Assembly: GCA_008360975.2 (NCBI GenBank)
Contig: CM039182.1
Coordinates: 17,580,324 to 17,644,323, forward strand
Direction of reading: 5' to 3'
Origin: Lichenostomus cassidix
Taxonomy: Eukaryota > Chordata > Aves > Passeriformes > Meliphagidae
DNA length: 64,000 bases
Below the pieces are notes generated by a model. That model was not told the DNA's origin, did no database searches, and was given only the letters and a program-made list of their open reading frames with translations. This document shows, piece by piece, positions 1-14,100 of this stretch. Each line of letters opens with the position of its first letter. The stretch's first letter is position 1. The position numbers were made by a program, and so were the translations under genes.

Positions 1-939
1 GGTGTTGCCTAATTAATTCTCCTGGTGCACCACTAGCTTTAACGCAAGCACCTTGGTCTCTATTCAGAAGCAAATCCCATGTTTTCAGAAGTCCCACACT
101 GCACTCCTCTGACTGTCTTCAAGTAGCTGGATTTCCCTTTGTCTGTCCTTCCCTTTTCCTCCTTAACTAGATGAAGAAGAGCTGAAAATGTTTTTTTTGG
201 TGGGTGGCTTTTTTCTTGTGGTTGATTTGGGTTTTTTTACTTAGGTAAGGCCAATGTACTTCTTTGGTTAATACTGTCTTATCCTGCCCATGAAATTTTA
301 TCCAATTTTTAGCCTCAGGACTGCTGTAGTCCTATCCAGGCTGCTGTATATGAAGAAATACTGGACATGTTGATTGCACATGCAAGAACCAGCTATACAC
401 CACATGTATGGCAGACTTGCTAGAAAACACCACACAGAATGTGTAACAATGCCATGATGTACCTGCTGGCACAGCTTGGGTACACTCACCACACACACAC
501 ACATGGCTGTACACAGGGAGGCACAGTGTCCATAAGCTTTCAGATCTACTGCACTATGCAGTGCATACACACACACATTATCCAGGAAGGAAAAAGAACA
601 AAAATAAAATCAAGCAGTTTCTCCTTTACAACGCATACACAGAAATTCCAGGATTTATGGGGTAGATTCACTACTCATGAAATGCATCACTGCATCTCAC
701 AGGTATGGTGCCTCCAATATTTCTGCAGTAAGTACAGAACTTACTATTCCTATACTACACCCAGGAATATACATATTCTCTCACTGGAGTTCCTAGTAAA
801 CATATAGTCACTAACAGACTGCCTACAAAATTATACACAGCACTGAATGACGTAGCCGATCACATTATAAGCAGATTTACTATAATTTCCATAAAACCAG
901 CAAGTATACAAGCACTTAACAAAAGAGCAAGGTGACAGC

Positions 940-1031
940 TCCTCGTGTGTTCAGAGCTGACCTCAGCAAGGTACAGAGCACAGCCAATTTTCTCAAGTGC
1001 CACTCAACTTTGAAAAGGTTGAGAACCACTG
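940..1031 (-). mobile_element. possible hAT-Charlie-type DNA transposon end
   Basis: GGTTGAGAACCACTG at 1017-1031 is the reverse complement of the CAGTGGTTCTCAACC terminal inverted repeat of MER5/Charlie-type hAT elements. The other terminus was not found, so at most one decayed end remains and the left boundary is a guess. Confidence 0.35.
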
Positions 1032-4000
1032 ATTTAGAAGATCATACATATTTATTTCTATCCTGCATTCCACTTTTGCGCAGACTCATCTTGAATCACA
1101 GTTTCATGCATGTAGTTTAATCAAGTAGCACAACTGAGCACAAGGCAAAAAGAATTTGTTGGAAGTGACAACGGCAGGTAACAAGAGTTGAAGGTAACCA
1201 GTTTTTTTAAGAATAAGTTTTCAAGAGGGCATGAACATCTGAGGCCAGTGCTGTGCCCTGGTAACAAAGATGAACACAGAAGAAGGAAAACTGGGGAATC
1301 CACAGTTCAACTCACTCCTACCCCACAGGCCTCTGTATAGCACAGAAATGTCACCCTGGGCCACAGAACCTGGCCTCAGAAGGGAGCTGAGAGAATGAAC
1401 ACATTTAAGGTGCTAAAATACTACACTGAAGTGCTGAAACACTAAGTATTCTATCTTGTTCCCTTGTTCCCTTCTATCTTGGGCAGAGACATGCACTGTG
1501 TAATTTTTTTATTATAAGGCAATGAAAGTCAGAGAATGCTTTTACCAGCACTATCTTTGCCTAATGTAGATCAGCACAAGAATCCCTCCCTGCCTTCAGA
1601 ACACTCTCCTTCAGACAAATCCTATTGAGACTGTGGAATTCATCAGTGCTTCCACTACAGAACTACATCCTCAAGGAAGAAGTGAGCCTTGGTTTAGCTG
1701 AAAAAAGTATACACTTTTTGATGTGGAAAAGGAGTAAATTATAGAAATACACAAGTTTTTTCCTCCATGTTGTGTATATATTCAAAATACATACTTTCCT
1801 AAACATGAAAAAAAACGGTCAGGGAAAAGGAAAGATGACAATGATAAGGGGGGGGGGAAGGATGTTGCATTAGCAACATCACCATTTTTTGCTTAAAAGT
1901 GGAAGCTGCCTATTTGAGCTACAAACAAGAAAAAAAGGACAAGATAGGTGTAGGAACTGCAAGGTTTAAATAAAGTTAAAATAATTCAAATGTTTTGAAT
2001 CATAAGCACATATTATGATCCTTAGAATGCCTAACCTAACAAGGTTAAGCATCTACCTTAAAAACTGTATACACCGTTCAGGTACTCTAAGGATCTTAAC
2101 CATGCTCTTTAGAGAAACAGTAAAATTCTGATTAAAATTGGATTCAAATTACTGTATTCAAGAATAGCTAAAATATTTTTTCAACTGTCACTAGGAAGAA
2201 AAATATTACAAGTTCAGATAATAAATATTTATTTGGTTTTGATATACATTGTAACAACTTATTAATGGAAAAATTTTCTAAAAGATAATTCAAGACTAAA
2301 AGAATAAATGCTGAGAGGCTGAGAAAAGCAAACACTTTCTTTACTGCTTTTACTGCAAAAATAAATTAAAAGTTTACAATAAAACCATTAGCAAAAACTT
2401 CACAATACAAACTTTTTTTAACAGACACTTTGGAGATGTGTATGAATGTCACTGAAGTGAACATTTGATTGCTTTAGTTGTCTGGGGTGCAATACGAAAG
2501 CTCAGATATTGGGAGTGTGTTGTGAAAACAATCAGCAGTTAAATATTTGATGAAAACTCTAGATTTTTTAAACTTTATTTTATTTTTAGTACTATATGCA
2601 CTCTGCAGCAAGAACCACCTCTTTGTGGGCATCACAGCAGCATAAAAGCTCTGGTCTGTAACCAAGCCTTCTAGCCACAGCAAGAAAAATAACAGATTAT
2701 TTACTTAAAGCATTGGGAATGGTCCAGCTAGCTTTTCCTCCTGAAGAAAAGGTCTAGCCTAAGGGAGAAAGCAACTAAGAGTGTTCAAAGAGCTGCTAGA
2801 AATCATTGAGACTGCCCCCCAAACCCCCAACTTAACCTCCCTGGGAGGGGAGATAGAGGGGAAGAGCAGTGGTACAGCTTGACACCACCGTTTACTCTGG
2901 ATTGTGCTAAATTTACACTAGTGAGATTGACACTTCATAAAAATGGTAAAGTATGTTTGGTTTTGTTCCTTCTACCACAACTGAACATAAACTGGTTTAT
3001 ATTCAATCATATTTTTATTGATTTCTATGCTGTTTACTCCCCCTCTTCTGACTGAGGATTTAACACAATTTCTGCTCAGAAAAAATTCAAATTTTTCCTT
3101 CTCACTGGACTTCATTTTTTTCAAATGTGTTTGCAACTGCATGTTTAATTTCTGTGCAAAATTACTGTGATTGTGTGTGAGGTGCTTAGCTAGCCATTTA
3201 TGCCTGTGCATATCTCATTTTCATACATAATTGCATGTAAATTATGCATAAGAATTATGTATCTAATTACACACATTTTTTAAAATCAACTCTATCTGTG
3301 TTAAATCGCATGACTTCTTTTTCACACATGGCATTTTTGATCCAGCTCTCTTATGCAATTTCTGACTGAGAAAGAATATCATAACCAGAAGTCTAAAAAA
3401 TCCTCAAGAAATAGCTTCCATTTTATTCCTTGAATGTATTAGTATTCTTCATTAGCCTTGTTATGCCATCAGAATAATCACATCCAATAAATGTCTTCTG
3501 CACTTACCAAAAATTTCACTTTGTGATTTAATTATTTGCAAAAGCAATTGACTGTTGTAAATAGTCACTCGTATTTTATTTAAAGACTAATATTACTTTC
3601 GTTTTCGTCACTGTGCAAGGGAAATTAATGTCAGTATGCTTATTCTGAGTAAGGGAATCTAGAACAAGAGACTCTGATCTACAATCTCGGGGGCTTTTGT
3701 GCTCCAAAAAAAATATTGATTACATCAACAAACCATATTAATTTTTCATTTCAGGAACTGAACCCTCTATTCCCATTTTCTAATGACAAATATCTTGTTA
3801 AAACTGCAACTAAACCAAAACTCAATAAACTTCACAGTCTGGAAGCAATAAAACCTGAAACTGTCTGGGTTAGCAGAGACTCTAATACCTGACTCTCATT
3901 TAGCAATTCACAGAGATTTAATGTCTATCATTAAAGTATTCTGACAAAGTTACACAGATCTCAGTTCTAAAACTGTAGTGGTAATGAACTATCTGTTCAT

Positions 4001-5537
4001 GGTATCTGAGACTTTCAATTATAATAGTGTTTGCAATCTTTGTTAAGAATTTCTGATATTTCCACTATTATGTGAAGGCTTGAAATTCAACCCTTTTTGA
4101 ATAGAAACGCTTTTTGCTCCTGAAAGATCCCATATACCTTCAGCCAGGATAAGCTCATGAAAATGACACAATCCCCCTTCCCTCTTTTTTCTGACCCAAG
4201 AAGTAGTGCATGCAATCAGTAACTAAGCACAAATATCCAGAATCTGAAATCCACACTGTTACAGTGGCAAAATAAGGGGGAACATGCAAATGTTGCCAGA
4301 GCAGCTTTCATGGAGGCATAAGGGAAGGAAAGAAAAAGCCAAATCAGGGTCTTCCCAATTCCTCTGAACACAGGGAGTGAGGAGACCATGGTTCTTCTTC
4401 ATCTTTAGAAGCATGAGTGGAGGAAGGATAAAAAAGCTGTGCCAAGTCAGTCTCTACACACAGTACTTTGGACTGTGAACTTCAGCTTTCACTTCTGGAT
4501 AACTCTTTTCTGGACAACTGTGAACGTATCTCAAACGGCAGCAGTCTGTTTTGCCTTGCTAAAAGCTCAAGCTCTTACAATGATTGAGAGTATAGAAATT
4601 CATCCTTTTAGCTCTCTCTCTTTAAATTACACCTCTAGGAAAATATGCCTATACTACTACATTAAGATAAAATTACTAAGGTTGCATGTCAAAATGTTAA
4701 GGTTACTTGTGAAAGCTTATTTTTACCAGGTGATAGTCCAAGTAGACAACATGCCACAGTCAGTGCACAGGTCAAATTCACAGCAGGGCAGAATTAAGTT
4801 TGCATGGTCAGCCATAACCCTGAAATTTCCTTACAGACACTTCAAATAAACAGCTTCACACTATACTAAAATAAGTTAAAACATACACTTCCATAATTTA
4901 ATTTAGAAATCTACTATGAAGAAAATATGCATGCAAAAGCACCAATATATTTGTCTGAAATATTTAGTCATATGTAAAATAACCCTTGCCACTTTTAATT
5001 CATAAAAAGCATAATTTATCTCAGTGCATATCACTGAATGACATTGCAGGGATGCACACTCAAGAGTAATCATGGTATTTGTGCCACTACACAAAAGAAA
5101 GTTTTCTTTCCTGGGCTTAAGAGGCTCCATCCTGGAAGAAAAAGTTTTCACCTGATCCCACAGAAATCTACCATGGGAAGTTACAGGTGACAACACACGT
5201 GCTCTGAGTGAAATTCCAGCTTTCCCCAGCTATGATAAACAGTGGTCATACTGCAAGGCTTTGAAAGTAGATGTGTACAAACAGGCCAAAAGATTCTGCT
5301 GTATCAACAAGGAGTAAAATTTCTATGTACTTATCATTATTGCAGATCAGACATGTTTTGTGCTCTGTCTGTAAGTATTTTGGCTCTTCTCAGGTTTCCA
5401 TGCACTTTAGGATGTGGTTATATGAGATCTGTGTTAGAGATAAATGCTCTGTACTGGTCTTTGTCTTGAATATAACCCCAAAGTTAAAAAACAACAGCAA
5501 AGAAAAAAAAAATCGACCCAGGAGAATGCATAACTTT

Positions 5538-5587
5538 TTTTTTTCTTTTTTCTTTTCTTTTTCTCTCACTTTTTTCTTTTTTTGTGA
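5538..5587 (+). repeat. polypyrimidine tract (T/C-rich)
   Basis: A 50-base run almost wholly of T and C inside the ARMC3 intron. In the minus (transcribed) sense it is A/G-rich, so it is not a splice-site tract for ARMC3. Simple sequence. Confidence 0.7.
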
Positions 5588-7660
5588 AAGAACTGAACTG
5601 GAAAGAATACACAGGTTAAGTGTCTAAGCCTACAGAAGGACTTTCTCATGCAGCCACACCTTCCCGAATCTAAGAGAAAAATACAACAGCTAGCTGTATG
5701 ACAGATTTTTCACTTGCCAGCAGGGCACAGACCCATGACCGTGGGTTGTCTATCAGTCATCTGATGTGATGTTAAAGACTTAGTGGGAGCCCATTTCTGA
5801 GTGACATCCCAGACACAGGACTTAATTCAGCTTTTCTGCCAAGAGAGAAATTTGCCTCAAAACATTTTGCAGTTTTCAATGGAAGTGAAGATGTAACTTG
5901 CAAGGAAAATCTTGTGAGCTCTAAGATAATGGGTAATGACTTAACAAAAAAACCCCCAAAAAACAAAACAAAAAAAAAAACCCAAAAAACCCCAAAGTAC
6001 CTCCCACAATATGGATATATAGTAAGAGAAAACAAAAAGAGAAATCTGATCATGGCATGAGATAACTGCATTTTACTGGGTGCACTAGACACAGATGCTA
6101 ATGCAAAAAATAACAGCACAACCCACAAAACTCAAAAAAATCCCTTTACCTTGAAGTACATTAGCTCGAAAATATAATTCTGTCACTAGGGGTCAGTATT
6201 AAAACATAGTACATCTACACAATACTGCCAGCAGCGTTCTATTGTTAATTTCCTCCCTCAGAAAAACAAACTTATGTCATAAAGAACAATTAAACCATAA
6301 AAAAGGCAAAACCTACAATGGATTATCACCTATTTATGCTATTAAATGTAGCTCTTGTACTAGAAATTTGTGTTCCTGTTCTCAGAGGTTAACATGTATA
6401 TTCATGCAAATATATCATCTTACGTAATATTGACACTTCAATATTTATGTGAATTAGGTTCCATCTACAGTCTTGAAAGAGAAAAGCTATTACTAAGTTT
6501 CCCATTTTTGAATACGGAAGATTACTACCTAGTGATATTACTACCTAATGGTAGCAATGGTAATCATTACTTCCTAGTAATAACAACAATATTTGGAATG
6601 TGAGAAAAACTGGATGTTCTTCAAATTTATTCCTTGACAGCCATACTCATCTTATAAACAATAAAAAAATTGTTGTGTACTGAAAATCTCAGTTTAAAAA
6701 GGTGAGACACCCTCACTACAGCTGGAACAGACTGAGGATTGTATTTTGAGCCATTAGATCAGTGTATGAATTTCAGTTTGGAATAACTAGAACATCCACT
6801 AAAGTCAAGGGAACACCTGACTTTCTCCTCACTGGGCACTGCCCATAACCAATGAGTTCACAACCTCTCCCCCTATCCCAACCTACTCTCAAATCTTGGC
6901 AATCTTGATCCATTTGAGAAGGCATACATTCAGGTGCTGTGCTAATGCCTGGAACTGCCTATATGGATATAACCTTTGGGAATTTATGTAGGTTCTCTGA
7001 ATCCTATGAGGAATTTAAGAATTAAAAAAATAAAATAAGTAACATCAAGTTTGCTGACTTTGCAAATTTTCAAGATATTTTACTATCTTGAATCCAGATA
7101 TAAGACAGAAATTTGTCACTTGACACTTATTATCAATCCCAAAATAAATCTTCTGTCATAAGTCCGTCATGTACCACAACTTACTGCAGCCCTTGGTACA
7201 GATGAAGAAAAAACACCCTTTTCCTTCTTCCCCCAGACTAAATTCTAACTGAATGCTATAAATTTTGCACTTAAAACAAACAATTTAGGACCAATATTAT
7301 TGAGGCTGTTAATTAGTTTTCATGTCCAGAACAAAGCTCTAAATACCAGAGCATATGTTTTTCTTTAGTGGCAAATCCATTAGGTGCCCAGAATTCAGAC
7401 ATTGCCAAATTTATGAAGGCAGCTATTAGAAATGGCATTTGTGCTACAACAATACTGAAGAGCTCATCAAATTAATATCTGACTAACTGGTATACTCAAG
7501 ACTTTATTTCTATGTGCTACTTTTAGTATCATATTTATATTAACATGATTATCTTATCTTAAACACATGAAAAATGAAAATAATTGATTATACTTTAAAT
7601 GAGAAAAAATAGGCAGAGGCTGAGGTAAGCCATTTGTTCCAGGATTAGATGTGTGGCACA

Positions 7661-7870
7661 GAATCACTTATTTTCCTGCCCAACAGATGACGCTGCTGTT
7701 TCTTTGTTCGCGTGTAATTGTTCCATTTGTGCATCACATCCATTACTGAGGTGACTGCGCCCACATTGCCCGGTGCCTGGACACAGCAGAACCAGAAAGC
7801 TCCACAGATTCTTGAAATGGCATTTTGCTGCCCACATAACTGTATACTGTTTTCAGTAAAGCAAATTATT
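7661..7870. other. possible conserved noncoding element in the ARMC3 intron
   Basis: A stretch of balanced base composition with five CpGs within about 85 bases (around 7691, 7710, 7712, 7758 and 7771) in surroundings that are CpG-poor and AT-rich. No open frame and no known repeat. Retained CpGs suggest constraint or low methylation, but this is weak evidence by itself. Confidence 0.3.
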
Positions 7871-8510
7871 GCTTTGGATTAAAAAAATGTGACAGAAAAG
7901 ATGGATGCAAATACCCAGCTGAACATAAATTCTCTCTTTTTCCAGAAGCAGACCACAGAAACAAATTCTGACATATATGTCAAGGATGACCTCAGAGCTA
8001 CACACACATATAATAATATAACATCTTAGAATAAGTACATGGCATTTTAAACTGCAATGTACTCTGCAATTTTATTTTTACTTAGCCTAATTATTAACAA
8101 GTTTACAAAGATTTATCATCAATATGGAACAGCATTAAAACTTTGTCCTTATGGTAAAATTCTTATAAAAGTATATTCTGGGGGTGTCAGTCTGTAAACT
8201 AATGAGGCATTTGACCACTGTTGTTTTTTCTATGTGCTACTTAAGTATGACACAACATCAGTTCTGCAGCAAAAACTAAAATGCTGGAATATTTCAGAAG
8301 TTATTTATATTAATTGCTATGTGTTCTGGTAGAGATGCTATTGAAAATCCATGTTTTCCAGTAAACCTGAAAACTCAAACCATTTGTATGGTACTCATGT
8401 CCTCTTCTGCTCTAGATTTTTGGTTAAAATACTATGGGAAGCAGAGTAATTAATTCATTTATTTATTTTTGCCAAATCATGGTTGCTTGAAGACTTGAGT
8501 CAAATGACAA

Positions 8511-8830
8511 GCTGGTCTCTGTCCCGTTCATCGTGAACAGGTGTTCTAATTACCAAACCTCCACCATATTTGACACCTTTATTAGCTGCCTCAGTTGAGA
8601 AACAAAGGATTGATTGGGTAGGGCTATAGAACTAGCCTTTCATTGCTGTGGGGAAGCACCTAAAGGTCAAGGTTAATATACATTAGTGGGGGGTAGTATT
8701 GCCTATTGCCTATGCTGTTCTCGTGCTATTAATCAATGGAAGACTTTATCTTTACGAGCTACCTATGGTGGGAGTTTTAATTACACACAATTTGTTTTAA
8801 ATTGCATTTTTTTCCATATTATATGAAAAG
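8511..8830. other. possible conserved noncoding element in the ARMC3 intron
   Basis: No repeat or coding frame recognised. Contains a 5-3-5 palindrome GTTCATCGTGAAC at 8526-8538 and several homeodomain-like ATTA/TAAT cores. Suggested only because it reads as non-repetitive, mixed-composition sequence in an AT-rich intron. Confidence 0.22.
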
Positions 8831-11052
8831 CTGGCAGCACTTTTTGATATTCTTAACAAGAACAACAAATCTCCAGCAAAAATAGCAACATCTTGTACTC
8901 ACTTTATATCCTCAAGTATATACTGTACCAAATAAAAGGGCAAGGTACATATCCTTCAATGAGTATAACATAGAAAAAACTGCTCATGAAATGAAATACA
9001 GCAGAACACATATGAGGTTGCAACAAGGTTGAATATTTTGCTGGCCAGTAAAAAGTGAAAGCACTTAGAGCAAATAGTTTTCCCTGTCGCTGGACCCATT
9101 TTGTTCTTGCCACATAAGGTCCACCTGCTGCTACTACCTTTATGATTTTATATTCTTGGAGGGTTTATAACAAGAATCTAATACATAACTGATAAAAGGG
9201 CACTAGCCTAATCAGTTTCATGTGAGATCAGAATATTGCCAACATAATCACACAGCAAAGTCACATTATTATAAGAGTATATCAGCATCTTCATTATTTA
9301 TACACTTATTTTCAGTGATCTACAGGACATACAAATGAAACATTCTAGAATGAAATATGATTATGGTAACTCAATCTGGAATGAATTTTCTCCTAACTAT
9401 TTTTTTTTCCTGTTATGTGAATGTAAAATAAATATGGGCCTGATAGTCAGTGAGCTGGAACTATACCAATTTGTATCAGCTAAGGGTTCAACACTATATA
9501 TTCATTTATAGATCCTAGTCACACTCAGACTCTTCTATGACTTACTAATGGTTTTGGTTTAGAAATGAAGCTTTGAAGTAATTATATAGTCACATGGAAT
9601 TCATCCAATATACATATTTAATGTAAATTATTGCTTCCTGATTTTCGGAGAAGACCTGTGATTAGATTATCTGGTGCTTCCATATTGTACTTGAAGCTGG
9701 ATTTCGAGGAGAGAGAAGTATATGTAAGCCACCTTTACAATTTCCTGACTCTGCCCAGCAAGAAACAAATACGGACTTCATTATAATGCAGAGGAACAGA
9801 GACAGCTATTTCCCTGCCTGAGGTCTCAGAGAATTGTTCCAGCAGTTGAGCTAAACAATGTCCTGACTATCTCCTTAGCAAAAGAAATGGAATGAGTTGG
9901 CATAAGCTGCTATACCAACTCAAAACTCCCCAGAGATCCCCTTTTCACAATGTGAAACCTCAAAGGGCTGCACTACGAAAAACAGCTGTAGTGGAGCTGA
10001 AAGTTTGACCTCTGGACTCCAGTACTGTGCTCGTTTTATGTGTGTGTGACTCCCACTGACACCAACTGAAGAGTCCAGCACATGAGGAGAGCAGAATATC
10101 TGACAAAAAAATGTACTATGTGAATCTGAGAACAGAGTATTATTCTCTGGTGTCAAATTATGGCTCCATCTGGTAACATTAAATGAATACTAGGGACTAT
10201 TAGAGCTGAATCAATAAACTGAAACAAATAATTTATTTCGTGAGTTATTTTACTTTTTCACTTCAAAGAATGCCTGTGAATCAATTACAACTTCTTTAAG
10301 TATATTCCAGGAAACTTTTAAGGAATTTTTCTTTTTTTCTTTTTTTGTTTTTTGTAAGTTTAATGTGATTGCTCATATACATCACGCTGCTCTGTTGCTT
10401 TTCCCTGAACAGGACTTTTAATAGTGTTGGGATAAAAGAACACTGCAGCTGACAGTAGAATTTAGTTGATACCATTGTTTTGGAACATATAGTGAGCTAA
10501 CCATTGTTACCTTTGTCAGTAATTTTGGGTACTAAAGTTATGCTTCTTTCAGAGAATGCACTATAAGCATTCTCTATTACTTGGGAAACAATTAAAAAAA
10601 AAGGAAGAGCAAAACAATGCCAATATTCAGGAGATCTATCTCCCTCAAAGAATGGATTTAGACCAGACAAAAAGGTTGTATGAACCATCAGTTTTAAAAT
10701 ATCTCAATCGTTTTTGATTTAAAAAAAGAACTGCACAACAAATGTTTTAGATTATAAGGCATATTTTGCTCATATGTTCTCTTCAAAACATGATTTGTAT
10801 CTCTGCTTTCATTACATCTGCTTCATACCTTTCCTTGATGAAGCAAACATTAGTAGAGACAGCACAACTCTTGTAACACTGATGAGAACCAAGCTATTCC
10901 AGGTGACTCATAAACACCAAAAAGCGCCTTACAGTCCAATTCAAACAGACTTGCCTTGTAGGCTAAGGACAAGATGAGGCATTCTTTAAAAATCAAAATA
11001 TTATCACTTCAGATTACTGTTTTAAATAATAATTTAATTATTGCAGACTCAC

Positions 11053-11158
11053 CTTATATTTCTAGGACTGGCTGTTGTCAAATTAGCCAATGCTGTCACT
11101 GCAGCTTCTTTTACCTCTTCATTATCACTGCTTAGCAACTGTACTAGCTGAGGAATCC
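11053..11158 (-). CDS. ARMC3: ARMC3 coding exon 9 (last one in the window)
   Basis: Acceptor TTTCTTTCAAAG at 11159, donor ATAAG|GTGAGT at 11052. Codes residues 356-390 (GIPQLVQLLSSDNEEVKEAA, VTALANLTTASPRNI) and two bases of a split codon. Only 125 bases of intron separate it from exon 8. The following exons are left of the window. Confidence 0.95.
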
Positions 11159-14100
11159 CTTTGAAAGAAATAATTGTATATATAAACCTTTAAATAAACC
11201 ATGGCAGTCTGCAAAATTATAATATTCCCCTTATAAACAGAAAAAACACAAATTCACATTTCATCCCTTCCCACCTTACTTACCCTGGACTCCAAGGACA
11301 CATTTACTGTCTATATTCTCACACATGGCAGAAATGGCTTGGGAAGCAGCAACTTTGACTTCATCATTGCTAGTTTCCAAAAGGCTTACAAGAAATTTCT
11401 CAACCTCTTCCCAATGTAAGATTTTTCGGATTTCAGCTTTAAATGAGAAATAAAAAGAGCATTAATCTGCATTTGTTTTCCAAATCAGTGAAAGGACATG
11501 AATTTGATTTCATTTAGTTGTAGGAAATATTTTGGTAACAGAGGCACCAGCCATTAAGAAATGTGCACAAAGGACCTGAGCCAAATCCCATTATAGAACA
11601 TCCTGAGTTGGAAGGGACCTACAAGGCTCATCCAAGTCCAACTCCTGGATTAGGCTTCATTGAACTCTGAATCAAGCCCAAATGATGACTATTAAACACA
11701 GCATAAACACACATAGCCCAGCAGAATGCAAAGTTTTTTCTCTGTAAGACTTTGAAACCACAGAATGCATACAAGATTGATGGAAACAGCTTTTCCAATG
11801 CAACAGATCATACTTGCTCAGGATTGTGCTTAAACTCAGGTTATGCTAACGAAGTCTAAATGCATAAAATTGAAGAACATACCAGTAAATGTACAATTGA
11901 ACTTGGTGAAACACCACTCAACATACTAAAACAGCCAAAAAATGGCAAGGGGAATTACAAAGAAAATTTTAAATTCTGTACAGCTTACAGTTCTTCATTA
12001 ATGCCCCCCTTTGCAGAGAACTTGAATTTTGTAGTTCAACATGCTGACACAGGGTTCACTGCTGACCTAGACTGCACTGACCAGCAGCAGCTGCAGAAGG
12101 ACAGAGATGCCCCTTCCTCTACACAAGTAACAACACACAGTACCTACAAAGTATCTACAGACATCTGTATGTAGATAACAAACTGATAAACTCCCTCCTC
12201 CCAAAACACATCATGTCAGAAATGCAGGTGTTTCTTAGAAAGATCCCTGAAAGAAACTTTCTCATGCAGAAAGCCACTGGACTGCAAAGAAGCTCCACAG
12301 TGACGAGAGTCAATAAACATTTAACTATATAGATAATTTAAGCCAGATTAATTAGATGCTGGAAGTTATATCTACATGGTAGAATTTTTGAATGTATTAA
12401 GGAAATTCAGGAAGTGAGAAGTCAGTGGGACTTCAACATATTTAGAAATTTTACCAGTGCTTGCTACTGTTCTGAGGGATCATTCCCTTGATTGGATTGT
12501 TGTCCTTAAAATAAATAAAAAAATTAGAAAGAAAGAAAAAACATTGTAACTATTCTTTTAGATAAATTGGAATCTGTGGTGAATAAAAGTATGCAAATAC
12601 AAGCCCGCAAAGTCAATAGAAAACAAGTTTGATTGAAAATATAATTAAAGCAGAAATTACTCAAAGCATATAGATGAGACAGGTGCAGTTGCTTTCTCTT
12701 CAGCTCAGTTTTAAACTTTCTTAGAATCCTCGGATACACAGGTGATATCACAAAACAAAGACGCAACAAATGAAAACAGAGAGGATTTTAAGCATCAGCA
12801 GAACTTAGGCCACAACCTTGATGTATATCAGCCAGCTCTCAAGAGAAGGACTTAACTGGGATTGGGACAGAGACCAGTTTGACAAGTTATCAAATATGTT
12901 GCTGGCCTGTTCCTTGAAAAGTAGTCCATAATCCCAAATAATGATCTCTAGAGGTTCTTCACACCTCAGTATTTTTTTTTTTTGTACAGCAAGTTATTTA
13001 TTAATACACAGATTTTCTTAAAAATTATTCTTGCTTTTAAAGGCAGCTATGATGATGGGTGTTTTATTTTGAAGACAATTTATGTCTATATGTAACAATA
13101 ATATGAAAAATTAATTTGAATGAGTTAAAATAGTGATTTAAAATATTTTAAACAGAAAAATAATTTATAATAATGTGGAAAAACAGATTTTGAATTTCAG
13201 CTTATGGTAAAGAGTATGCATGTGTATTTATGTAGCTATATATATGTAGCTAGATCAATGAAAATTATTAATATTTCAATACCCAGGTGCCAACTCTATT
13301 TAAGGGATGAACATTTTCTGCTGATCCTCTCTCTGTGTGTATGAGTTGTTTCCTTTGTTTCCTTTACTACAGACAAGAAAGAGTGCACAGTGGAAAAGCA
13401 TCGTTTATACTGAAGTACTTCATATGTCAGTGCCAACACCATGTTTACAGTGATGAATTTCTTGAACCCTAAGTAATTTGAATACATTGATTTAACATGA
13501 AGGAAAATAAAGCACACACAACTAAAAGAGTTTGGAGTATCAACCGTTGTGACCAGTTTTTCATGCCTTGACCCCATGGTGATATAACTTTTGTTTTTCA
13601 ATATATTTTCCTATTTTCCCTTCTTACCCCAAAGTCATGATCTGAGTTCTATTGATTACCTATTCAGGTTACTGTCACAACCTTGAGGAATTATCTATAC
13701 CAATTTCAAATGAAAAAAAGTTAATGTTTAATAGTATCATGATCTCTCACTGATCTTGAGTTGAGAAAACCTAGATAAACAAAGATCTGTATAATGAAAT
13801 GCACATGTTAATCAGACTAAAGAGCATTTTTAGTGTCTTTCCCTTTGAGCATGAGATGCATTGAGATATAAAAAAAAAAAAAAACCCAAAAAAAAAAACG
13901 GGGAAAGCTTCAAACCAGAAGTTTGGCAGAGCGAGCACAATCATCACTTTCTCCATACATACTCCACAGCATTTTGTTGCTGCTGGTGTGTCTGACATTG
14001 TCAGGGGAAAATCAGGCCCTCCTTAATCAACAGTCCAGATAATCCACTCACAGACATTCAATAATTTATAGCATTAGATTATATTTTGCATTCTGAAATG

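Larger units (their letters stand above)
1..11052 (-). other. ARMC3: ARMC3 intron after coding exon 9, open at the left edge
   Basis: AT-rich sequence with no exon I could recognise for the next ARM repeats. Contents: a possible hAT-type transposon end near 1.02 kb; a short CA-rich stretch near 487-505; a pyrimidine tract at 5538-5587; a G run near 1849-1857; a short tandem duplication near 6525-6560; two stretches with retained CpGs at 7.66-7.87 and 8.51-8.83 kb. Open frames here are short and show no known domain. Confidence 0.7.

Noticed and set aside
9700..10150. Possible ancient SINE around GACTCCCACTGACACCAACT
   Set aside because: Resembles old reptile/bird repeats in a short stretch only; too little to call.
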